From: Candidatus Aerophobota bacterium
GTDB taxonomy: Bacteria; Aerophobota; Aerophobia; Aerophobales; B3-G15
Assembly: GCA_014859225.1 (NCBI GenBank)
Contig: JACUUP010000096.1
Span: 1 to 5,525, forward strand
Length of the DNA stretch: 5,525 nt
Direction: 5' to 3'
This document shows, in pieces, positions 1-3,842 of the stretch. The translations under genes and the position numbers were made by a program. Numbering within the stretch: position 1 is the first letter of the stretch; every line of letters starts with the position of its first letter. The notes beneath the pieces were generated by a model. That model searched no databases and was not told where the DNA came from. It saw only the letters and a program-made list of their open reading frames with translations.

Positions 1-11
1 GTAGGCAGGCT

Positions 12-27
12 GTTTCAACCCCTTCTT
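12..27 (-). repeat. Partial CRISPR-repeat-like sequence at window edge
   Basis: On the minus strand this reads AAGAAGGGGTTGAAAC, which has the form of the 3' end of many type I-B and type III CRISPR repeats (GGG-TTGAAAC). It matches the last 16 nt of the repeat-like sequence at 1251-1287 at 14 of 16 positions. Bases 11 to 1 would then be the start of a spacer running out of the window. The 5' half of the repeat is not recognisable; instead the palindrome at 40-64 lies 12 nt away. Only one partial copy is visible, so the call is tentative. Confidence 0.25.
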
Positions 28-39
28 TGTTTGTGAGAG

Positions 40-64
40 GGGGACAGATTTCAAATCTGTCCCC
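40..64. repeat. Perfect 12-bp palindrome, copy 1 of dispersed repeat
   Basis: Arms GGGGACAGATTT (40-51) and AAATCTGTCCCC (53-64) are exact reverse complements around a single C at 52. The same core recurs at 1225-1247. On the plus strand a run of six T follows at 68-73, so in RNA this could act as an intrinsic terminator for a plus-strand gene lying left of the window. No such T-run follows on the minus strand, so it does not obviously end the toxin operon. Its second use upstream of a start codon elsewhere in the window argues for a dispersed element rather than a dedicated terminator. Confidence 0.75.
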
Positions 65-198
65 ACGTTTTTTCTTTAAAACCTATTTCTAAATTTATGT
101 CAACCAACCGCGTTAAATTGGAGTTATTGTTACAGGAGTGTTTGCTTACATCGAGGTTCTGGTTAGATTCTGCTTTGGAGCTTTAACAGGTAATTTCT

Positions 199-528
199 TC
201 ATACGAATTTGACACGACCTTCCATCTCCTTTGTTGAAAGAACTTCGCAAGCCAACGCAATTTTTCTAATTGCCTCTCCAATAGAGTAAGCTAAGGGGTG
301 ATGGTAAAGAATGCCAACATGTTTACAACCTGTCCGATGAAGGCGAAGAAAATCAGCATCTTGTGTATAAATAATTCGGCCTTCCTTTTGAGCTGTGTCC
401 ATAATAACCTTGTCCTTCACAGATGATAAACCAATTTCTTGGACGGTAACCACATCCAGACCTCTTCGCCGCAACCCTTCAACGATAGGACGGGGAATAT
501 GTTCATCACAAAGTAAGGATAAACCCAC
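199..528 (-). CDS. DUF5615 PIN-like toxin of a DUF433/DUF5615 pair
   Basis: A 109-residue protein of the DUF5615 (Mut7-C/PIN-like) family, whose members are predicted metal-dependent RNases acting as toxins of type II toxin-antitoxin systems. The N-terminal strand carries the acidic pair in LLCDEHIP (D8, E9), followed by a strand-helix unit (RRRGLDVVTVQEIG), a conserved D in SSVKDKVIM (D39), and the late acidic motif YTQDADFL (D57, D59) that completes a PIN-type acidic site. Length is normal for the family, and no catalytic-looking residue is missing. I place the start at GTG 528, whose G is the last base of the antitoxin stop codon and which sits 9 nt after an AAGGAG at 538-543. A TTG at 534 would add two residues but is only 3 nt from that site. 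Translation is probably coupled to the antitoxin. The family assignment is strong, while the RNase activity is inferred from the family. Confidence 0.85.
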   Translation of the reverse strand: MGLSLLCDEHIPRPIVEGLRRRGLDVVTVQEIGLSSVKDKVIMDTAQKEGRIIYTQDADFLRLHRTGCKHVGILYHHPLAYSIGEAIRKIALACEVLSTKEMEGRVKFV

Positions 529-806
529 TAACAAAGACTCCTTCGGAGACGGCTCACAAACTCCTCATCTTTTTGAATAGCACTGTCAATCTCATTTTTA
601 TGGTCATAGTAATATGTAATAGCTGCATGAATACCAGCTAAGGTCAAGCCAGGATGTGCATCGCAAATTTGATCAGGTATCCATCCGAGACGTTCATATT
701 CTAAGACAATATGTTGAACTTTAATACGAGTCCCTGCAATGCAGGGCTGTCCTCCACAAATACCTTCATTTTTGACGATATGAACTTGTTTAATCGCTTT
801 AGCCAT
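528..806 (-). CDS. DUF433 family antitoxin
   Basis: A 92-residue DUF433 protein, the usual antitoxin partner encoded just upstream of DUF5615 PIN-like toxins. It is predicted to bind and neutralise the toxin and to repress the operon. The family hallmarks are clear: the G-x-P-x-I-x-GTR-I block GGQPCIAGTRI (residues 18-28), a helix HIVLEYERLGW, then the helix-turn-helix-like segment IPDQICDAHPGLTLAGIHAAI, ending in the typical YYYDHKNEID (residues 65-74). The ATG at 804-806 is preceded on the minus strand by GAAGGTGG at a suitable distance, and an A/T-rich region with a TATAAT (833-838) lies just upstream. It is the first gene of a two-gene operon and shares its stop codon base with the toxin start. 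It is full length and intact. Confidence 0.88.
   Translation of the reverse strand: MAKAIKQVHIVKNEGICGGQPCIAGTRIKVQHIVLEYERLGWIPDQICDAHPGLTLAGIHAAITYYYDHKNEIDSAIQKDEEFVSRLRRSLC
538..543 (-). promoter_or_regulatory. Ribosome binding site deciding the toxin start
   Basis: AAGGAG on the minus strand, inside the last codons of the antitoxin gene. It lies 9 nt before GTG 528 but only 3 nt before TTG 534, which favours GTG as the toxin start. Confidence 0.5.
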
Positions 807-832
807 TAGCTTCCACCTTCTAAAAATAAGAA

Positions 833-851
833 ATTATAAAGAATTTGTCAA
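833..851 (-). promoter_or_regulatory. Candidate promoter elements before the DUF433/DUF5615 operon
   Basis: On the minus strand a perfect TATAAT lies at 833-838, which would put a transcript start some 20 nt before the antitoxin ATG. A perfect TTGACA lies at 846-851 but is only 7 nt from the TATAAT, so the two cannot be a -35/-10 pair. No good -35 box is seen 16-18 nt upstream of the TATAAT. The TTGACA does have a weak TATTTT at 823-828 with 17-nt spacing, but that start would cut into the ribosome binding site. A promoter in this gap is likely, but its exact location is uncertain. Confidence 0.3.
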
Positions 852-872
852 CCAGCTCTTGAGAGATTGCTG

Positions 873-918
873 AAAAGATACAGGTACAAGTGTTTTATCT
901 TTATACTGTATATCTTTT
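873..918. repeat. Imperfect inverted repeat between two minus-strand genes
   Basis: AAAAGATACAG (873-883) pairs with CTGTATATCTTTT (906-918) with a TA bulge and a 22-nt loop. The right arm overlaps a small perfect palindrome TATAC-T-GTATA (902-912). It lies just after the stop of the small helix-turn-helix gene and before the antitoxin promoter region, so it may be a weak terminator or an operator. The sequence is very AT-rich, and chance is a real alternative. Confidence 0.3.
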
Positions 919-927
919 CTTCATTCT

Positions 928-1194
928 TCAGAGGGAAGAACATTTATCTTCTTCCTTTTCTCTTTCCCCTTCATAAACACCGTGTGAAATAAATTTTTGG
1001 GTCTGTTTCCTATGTTCTCTCACATCTTTTTGCCAGTATTTGCTCCTAATCGCCCTTAAAACATGAAGTTCATACATCATCTTGTCATTGGGAAACTCTG
1101 TCTTTACTTCCTGTTCAATCTTCTTTAAGGTAGTATGAGGAACATTCATCTCCTTAGCTACCTTCTGATAATCAAAATATTCTATTTTTTCCAT
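928..1194 (-). CDS. Small helix-turn-helix-like protein of unknown function
   Basis: An 88-residue protein I do not recognise. The stretch YQKVAKEMNVPHTTLKKIEQEV (residues 9-30) has the spacing of a helix-turn-helix: a first helix, a short turn at NVPH, and a second helix. It is followed by a hydrophobic helix-like segment MMYELHVLRAIRSKYW (39-54). The C-terminal third is highly charged and probably disordered, ending in CSSL. There is no signal peptide or membrane segment. The ATG is well supported by an AAGGAG (minus strand, 1201-1206) six bases upstream. The dispersed palindrome at 1225-1247 lies in its leader region. It stands between two antitoxin-type genes on the same strand, so a role as a DNA-binding regulator or orphan antitoxin is possible, but this is inference from context and fold shape only. 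Confidence 0.6.
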   Translation of the reverse strand: MEKIEYFDYQKVAKEMNVPHTTLKKIEQEVKTEFPNDKMMYELHVLRAIRSKYWQKDVREHRKQTQKFISHGVYEGEREKEEDKCSSL

Positions 1195-1224
1195 GACCTT
1201 CTCCTTATAACTCTAAGAGAGAGA

Positions 1225-1247
1225 GGGACAGATTTCAAATCTGTCCC
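1225..1247. repeat. Perfect 11-bp palindrome, copy 2 of dispersed repeat
   Basis: Arms GGGACAGATTT (1225-1235) and AAATCTGTCCC (1237-1247) surround a C at 1236, identical in core to the copy at 40-64. The similarity extends outward: on the minus strand both copies are preceded by AAC plus two variable bases and followed by a TCTC-containing pyrimidine tract. Here the element sits between the CRISPR-repeat-like sequence (1251-1287) and the start of the small unknown gene, and no T-run follows on either strand. Translated, the palindrome gives GTDFKSVP or GDRFEICP, peptides I recall as frequent in spurious ORFs of environmental genomes, which suggests a widespread small repeat. Confidence 0.75.
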
Positions 1248-1250
1248 CCG

Positions 1251-1287
1251 GTTCCAATCCCTTCTTAATCAGGTCCACCTTTCAGAC
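1251..1287 (-). CRISPR. Solitary CRISPR-repeat-like sequence (37 nt)
   Basis: On the minus strand this 37-nt stretch begins GTCTGAAAGG, contains GACCTGATTAAGAAGG and ends GGGATTGGAAC. That overall form (GT start, GACCTGATTAA centre, GGGATTG-AAC end, 36-37 nt) is what I expect from type III or I-B CRISPR repeats. No second full copy and no spacer array lie in the window; a 16-nt partial match is at 12-27. It directly abuts a probable cmr6 relic read on the same strand, which supports the idea of a collapsed type III-B locus. A single repeat cannot prove a CRISPR array, so this is a resemblance only. Confidence 0.35.
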
Positions 1288-1441
1288 CTTTGCACCTGCA
1301 CCATAGTTCTTCAGAGCTGACTTTAGCCACTCCGAGGCTGTGACTAACAGGTCTTGGTCGTCATTTTTAGCTGGGACACAATCTCAAAAAGATGGCGTTA
1401 AGGATTTTGCCTGATGTTAAATTTTGAACATTCATTCCCAT
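1285..1441 (-). pseudogene. Probable frameshifted C-terminal relic of Cmr6 (type III-B CRISPR RAMP)
   Basis: Two short minus-strand segments in adjacent frames can be joined by a one-base frameshift within 1367-1383. The first (1441 down to 1367) encodes SGKILNAIFLRLCPS before a stop. The second (1383 down to 1285) encodes AKNDDQDLLVTASEW and then LKSALKNYGAGAKV, followed by TGA. The second part resembles the C-terminus of Cmr6, the RAMP subunit of Cmr effector complexes, where a helix of the form WL-x2-AL-x3-G is followed by the glycine-rich signature G-x-G-x-K-[ST]-x2-GYG. Here the sequence breaks off after GAGAKV, exactly where the CRISPR-repeat-like stretch begins. Most of the expected gene (normally a few hundred codons) is absent. 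The similarity is by eye, and another RAMP protein is possible. Confidence 0.4.
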
Positions 1442-1459
1442 TTTTATTTTTCTCTATCC

Positions 1460-1762
1460 TTAGAATTCTTGTTCAGAACATATACTTTTCCGATCTTTAA
1501 ATCTTTTTTCTGACTCTTCTCTGAAATCTCGTACCCACTGGTAAGTTCCCTTTTCCTCAAGTTCAAGATGATCCTTATCTTTCCATGCTCCTGCTGCTTT
1601 CTCTAATACTCTTTCAAGACGAATTCTTCTCAGCTCTTTTCGAGCTGCCTCAGTTACAAACTTACTTCTCTTCCTTTTGCCCATTAACTCATCTATTTCC
1701 TTTACCAACTCTTCAGGAAGAACTAAAGGTGTCTTAATCGTTTTACTTTTTTCTTTAGACAT
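1460..1762 (-). CDS. Ribbon-helix-helix (CopG/VapB-like) antitoxin-type protein, orphan
   Basis: A 100-residue protein with an N-terminal ribbon-helix-helix DNA-binding fold: a strand around residues 9-15 (IKTPLVL), helix A PEELVKEIDELMG (16-28), a basic turn KRKRS, and helix B KFVTEAARKELRRIRLERV (34-52). The rest (KAAGAWKDKDHLELEEKGTY-onward, about residues 55-95) resembles the toxin-binding tail of antitoxins. Such proteins dimerise, repress their own promoter and block a cognate toxin, often a PIN ribonuclease encoded immediately downstream. Here no intact toxin follows; the next 170 bases hold only a short relic that looks like Cmr6, not PIN. AGAGGT on the minus strand (1768-1773) lies five bases before the ATG. 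The last residues (SICSEQEF) look unlike the family tail and may be run-on sequence after a rearrangement. Confidence 0.75.
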   Translation of the reverse strand: MSKEKSKTIKTPLVLPEELVKEIDELMGKRKRSKFVTEAARKELRRIRLERVLEKAAGAWKDKDHLELEEKGTYQWVRDFREESEKRFKDRKSICSEQEF

Positions 1763-1782
1763 AGTTTACCTCTTAAATATTT

Positions 1783-1793
1783 CCTAATTTAGG
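1783..1793. promoter_or_regulatory. Candidate operator palindrome in the RHH gene leader
   Basis: CCTAA-T-TTAGG is a perfect 5-bp palindrome with a one-base centre, located where transcription from the predicted promoter at 1802-1829 would start. A related TTAGGTTT half site appears twice (1789-1796 and again near 1865-1872). Short palindromes at the start site are the usual targets of ribbon-helix-helix autorepressors, so self-repression of the antitoxin-like gene is a reasonable inference. The palindrome is short and could be chance. Confidence 0.3.
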
Positions 1794-1801
1794 TTTCTTA
1801 T

Positions 1802-1829
1802 AATATATCAAATAAAGAAATACAATCAA
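1802..1829 (-). promoter_or_regulatory. Candidate housekeeping promoter for the RHH gene
   Basis: On the minus strand TTGATT (1824-1829) is followed after 16 nt by TATATT (1802-1807), four and five matches to the sigma-70 consensus. The predicted start would be near 1795, giving a leader of about 30 nt that contains the AGAGGT ribosome binding site. Confidence 0.35.
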
Positions 1830-1929
1830 GCAAAATTATTATTCTTTCCTTAACAGAAAAGAAATTAGGTTTGATATTTTATAGCCTATTTTTAAATCTT
1901 TTAACTCAGTATCTTTTTCTTTTATTTAG

Positions 1930-1957
1930 GGAACATTTGTTACATTTTTATGTCTAA
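1930..1957 (+). promoter_or_regulatory. RpoE/ECF-type promoter of the spy-like gene
   Basis: GGAACAT (1930-1936) is separated by exactly 16 nt from TCTAA (1953-1957). The RpoE-class consensus is GGAACTT, 15-16 nt, TC-x-x-A, so only one base of the -35 box differs and the spacing is ideal. Transcription would start around 1963-1966, leaving a leader of roughly 40 nt with an AGGAGG (1992-1997) eight bases before the start codon. An ECF sigma factor is encoded 800 bases downstream, making it the obvious candidate to use this promoter. The motif is seen directly; use by this particular sigma factor is inference. Confidence 0.6.
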
Positions 1958-2005
1958 TTTAGTAGAATTTTTCTCACAAAATAAAAAAATCAGGAGGAAA
2001 AAAGG

Positions 2006-2485
2006 ATGAAAAAAAGATGGGGGAAAAGAGCCTGGGTTGTTCTTCTCTTGGTAGCGTTTGTAATTTCGCTGGCAAGCGTCTCGTGGGCCTGGCGGGGAAA
2101 TTACGGTCCCAGGGCAGCGGCGATGCGAGAGGGAAGGGAAAGATGGGAGAGGAGGGTTGATATAGATTTAACCTTAGAGCAAAAAGAAACCCTTGCTAAA
2201 TTAAGGCTTTCCCTTCAGGAGGAAACTTTAGATCTTCGCACCCAGCTAACGAGAAAGAGAATTGAGCTGAATAAACTCTGGTTGGAGGAGAGCCCGGATA
2301 AGACCAGAATCTATTCTTTGATGGATGAGATGGCGAGCATCAGAGCAGAGATAAACAAAAAATCAGTGGATTTTCTTCTTGAGGTGAAGAAAATTTTGAC
2401 CCCCGAGCAGCTTCAGAAATTCTGGTTACCCGGTCAAGTTTCAGGCTGGAAAATGAGACACGCTCCTCGCCCTTGCCCCTGGTGA
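2006..2485 (+). CDS. Spy/CpxP-family periplasmic protein (LTxxQ motif)
   Basis: A 159-residue exported protein of the Spy/CpxP/heavy-metal-sensor superfamily. These are small all-helical periplasmic proteins that act as ATP-independent chaperones or as stress and metal sensors. A signal peptide is clear: a basic start (MKKRWGKR), a hydrophobic core to about residue 25, and a likely cleavage after SWA (A28). The mature part is basic and then coiled: the first LTxxQ motif is LTLEQ (55-59), followed by a long amphipathic hairpin (60-130), and the second motif is LTPEQ (131-135). This two-motif layout is the family signature, and the length matches Spy. The C-terminus (MRHAPRPCPW) carries a His and a Cys of unknown role. 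Strong AGGAGG and an RpoE-type promoter precede it. It is probably the effector output of the downstream sigma system. The specific gene name is not assigned, since CpxP-like or metal-linked roles cannot be separated here. Confidence 0.82.
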   Translation: MKKRWGKRAWVVLLLVAFVISLASVSWAWRGNYGPRAAAMREGRERWERRVDIDLTLEQKETLAKLRLSLQEETLDLRTQLTRKRIELNKLWLEESPDKTRIYSLMDEMASIRAEINKKSVDFLLEVKKILTPEQLQKFWLPGQVSGWKMRHAPRPCPW

Positions 2486-2497
2486 TGGATAAATATA

Positions 2498-2520
2498 GGG
2501 AGGGGGGTATCCCCCCTCCC
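2498..2520 (+). terminator. Strong G/C hairpin after the spy-like gene, no T-run
   Basis: GGGAGGGGGG (2498-2507) and CCCCCCTCCC (2511-2520) form a perfect 10-bp stem with a three-base TAT loop, starting 12 nt after the stop codon. A further CCC and then AAAAGATT follow instead of a T-run, so it is not a canonical intrinsic terminator. It may attenuate read-through into the sigma operon or stabilise the 3' end of the spy-like message. Confidence 0.5.
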
Positions 2521-2573
2521 CCCAAAAGATTCAGTTAATCTATTAACCTGGATGCACCTTAAGGCGTATCACC

Positions 2574-2602
2574 TTGTCGGAGGTGGAAAAAACTGCTAAA
2601 CT
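2574..2602 (+). promoter_or_regulatory. Weak candidate housekeeping promoter for the sigma operon
   Basis: TTGTCG (2574-2579) and TAAACT (2597-2602) are 17 nt apart, each matching four of six sigma-70 consensus bases. No RpoE-type motif comparable to that at 1930-1957 was found between 2521 and 2750, so autoregulation through a dedicated promoter is not visible. The operon could instead be reached by read-through from the spy-like gene. Confidence 0.2.
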
Positions 2603-2636
2603 ATGGACAAAGACTTATCCTTTTCATAAATACCGG

Positions 2637-2659
2637 CCAATGTCTCATTATTGGAGACA
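2637..2659 (+). repeat. Overlapping alternative hairpins before the sigma gene
   Basis: Two inverted repeats share bases: CCAAT (2637-2641) with ATTGG (2650-2654), and TGTCTC (2641-2646) with GAGACA (2654-2659). They cannot both form fully, and they lie about 90 nt before the sigma start codon. They could be an operator or a small leader switch, or chance. Confidence 0.25.
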
Positions 2660-2750
2660 AGAGGTGAGTGGGAAATTAGATAGTTAAACTGGTAATGAAA
2701 GCTCATACTGAGAAGATGTATCTGGAGGGTAAGAGAAACAGGAAGGTAAA

Positions 2751-3335
2751 ATGGCAAACTCCGATGAGAGTTTGATTCGTAGATTTAAAAATGGGGACGA
2801 GGAGAGCTTTAAAGAACTGGTAAAAAGATACCAGGCACGCATCTACAGTATAGTTTTTGCTATGATGGGGGATAAAAATGATGCTGATGATATCTGTCAG
2901 GAGATTTTTGTTAAGCTTTACCGCTCTCTTTATCAATTTAGGGGAAAATCTAAATTTTTTACCTGGCTTTACCGACTAACGGTAAATACCTGTATCAATG
3001 CCCAAAACGGTAGAAAGAGAAAACTTCAAACTATTTCCTTATCTCATCCGGTGGGAGAAAGCGAGCAGTCACTTGTAGAATTCATTGAACAGGATGGGGA
3101 AAACTGCTCAATAGATATCTTAAAAAATAAAGAGCTTGGCATGAAAATAAACTCCGCTATTGACTGTTTATCAGATGACTTAAAAGAAGTTTTCATCCTC
3201 AGAGAGATTGAAGATTTATCTTACAGGGAACTGGCAAAAATCCTCCAGTGTTCTGAGGGAACTATAAAGTCAAGACTCTTTAGAGCGCGTGATAGATTAA
3301 AAGAAAAACTTTTGCCTTACATAAATAACTCTTGA
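2751..3335 (+). CDS. ECF (group IV) RNA polymerase sigma factor, RpoE-like
   Basis: A 194-residue extracytoplasmic-function sigma factor that directs RNA polymerase to stress promoters. Region 2 spans about residues 8-88. It contains the core-binding segment DADDICQEIFVKLYRSLYQF (44-63), and FFTWLYRLTVNTCIN (69-83) includes the -10 recognition helix. A variable linker (about 90-130) joins it to region 4 (about 137-187), with LSDDLKEVFILREIEDLSYRELAKIL and the helix-turn-helix CSEGTIKSRLFRARDRLKEKL that reads the -35 element. There is no region 1.1 or 3, as expected for the class. The ATG has AGGAAGG (2740-2746) four bases upstream. The next gene is its anti-sigma factor, 17 nt after the stop. 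The RpoE-type promoter at 1930-1957 is a likely target. The protein is intact and of standard length. Confidence 0.93.
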   Translation: MANSDESLIRRFKNGDEESFKELVKRYQARIYSIVFAMMGDKNDADDICQEIFVKLYRSLYQFRGKSKFFTWLYRLTVNTCINAQNGRKRKLQTISLSHPVGESEQSLVEFIEQDGENCSIDILKNKELGMKINSAIDCLSDDLKEVFILREIEDLSYRELAKILQCSEGTIKSRLFRARDRLKEKLLPYINNS

Positions 3336-3337
3336 GT

Positions 3338-3345
3338 AGAAGGAG
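3338..3345 (+). promoter_or_regulatory. Ribosome binding site deciding the anti-sigma start
   Basis: AGAAGGAG ends 7 nt before ATG 3353. A TTG at 3332 that overlaps the sigma stop codon would add seven residues but has no such site before it, so ATG 3353 is preferred. Confidence 0.6.
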
Positions 3346-3352
3346 CAAAATT

Positions 3353-3841
3353 ATGAAATGCAGATGGTCAAAAGAGAACCTATCTGCCTACATAGATGGT
3401 GAGCTAAACATTATAACAGGCTGGATAATTAAAAGGCATGCGAAGTTTTGTCCTGAATGTCAAAAAGAGTTGAATGAGCTGCAAAAAATAAGCAAGTTAA
3501 GCAAACTTTTACTTATTAAGGAGCCTGAGTTTGACTTCTATGAACAAGTCCGGGAAAAACTTCAGCAGGTGAAAATCGCTCAGCAGGAAAAACCCGAGAT
3601 TGCTGCAGAACGCAAAAGCATTGAAAGGATGTGGACTTTTCTGCCCCAATCAGGCAAAGCTGCCCTTTTAGTGGGAGTGGCAGCTTTATTGTTTTTTCTG
3701 GTAATCTACCCACAGATTTTTCCCGCTCCTTCTTTAAGTATAGAACAATTTGAAGAGGAGTACCTGCGCTCGCGGGAAACGCTCCCCTGGGTAGAAAGCC
3801 CGGCTTTATCGGCAACACTTATGAGTGCAGAGAGGGGTTAG
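3353..3841 (+). CDS. Zinc-binding membrane anti-sigma factor (ZAS family)
   Basis: A 162-residue single-pass anti-sigma factor that should hold the adjacent ECF sigma inactive at the inner membrane. The N-terminal ZAS domain shows C3, then 25 residues, then H29-x3-C33-x2-C36 (RHAKFCPEC), the same spacing as the zinc site of the redox-responsive RsrA family. SAYIDGEL (11-18) is the typical first helix. A helical linker follows, then one membrane segment (KAALLVGVAALLFFLVIY, about 102-119), and a short outer tail of about 43 residues rich in acidic residues (FEEEYLRSRE). Topology is cytoplasmic N-terminus and periplasmic C-terminus. The next gene encodes an RseB-like periplasmic protein, the known partner type for such tails. 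Release is probably by proteolysis, by oxidation of the zinc site, or both; the sequence does not decide. Confidence 0.88.
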   Translation: MKCRWSKENLSAYIDGELNIITGWIIKRHAKFCPECQKELNELQKISKLSKLLLIKEPEFDFYEQVREKLQQVKIAQQEKPEIAAERKSIERMWTFLPQSGKAALLVGVAALLFFLVIYPQIFPAPSLSIEQFEEEYLRSRETLPWVESPALSATLMSAERG

Positions 3842-3842
3842 G

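Noticed and set aside
395-580. Plus-strand open frame opposite the toxin and antitoxin
   Set aside because: It is antisense to two well-recognised overlapping genes and has no family features.
833-851. TTGACA and TATAAT read as one strong promoter
   Set aside because: Both boxes are perfect but only 7 nt apart, too close for a single sigma-70 promoter.
1135-1320. Plus-strand open frame containing GTDFKSVP
   Set aside because: It is antisense to a supported gene at one end, crosses the palindrome and the CRISPR-repeat-like sequence, has no ribosome binding site, and its only familiar peptide is the translated palindrome.
2340-2525. Minus-strand open frame over the end of the Spy-like gene
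   Set aside because: It runs through the G/C hairpin and the coding strand of a recognised gene, with low-complexity product.
2521-2750. An RpoE-type autoregulatory promoter before the sigma gene
   Set aside because: GGAA-containing sites (2585, 2653, 2671) have no TC-x-x-A box at 15-16 nt.
3332-3352. TTG start for the anti-sigma factor overlapping the sigma stop
   Set aside because: No ribosome binding site precedes it, while ATG 3353 has AGAAGGAG at seven bases, and the zinc-site numbering matches relatives from that ATG.
3516-3818. Minus-strand open frame of 100 codons inside the anti-sigma gene
   Set aside because: It is antisense to a gene with clear zinc-site and membrane features, and its product resembles nothing known to me.
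3825-3842. GTG start for the RseB-like protein
   Set aside because: It would add six residues before a clean signal peptide, while ATG 3843 has AGAGGGG five bases upstream.
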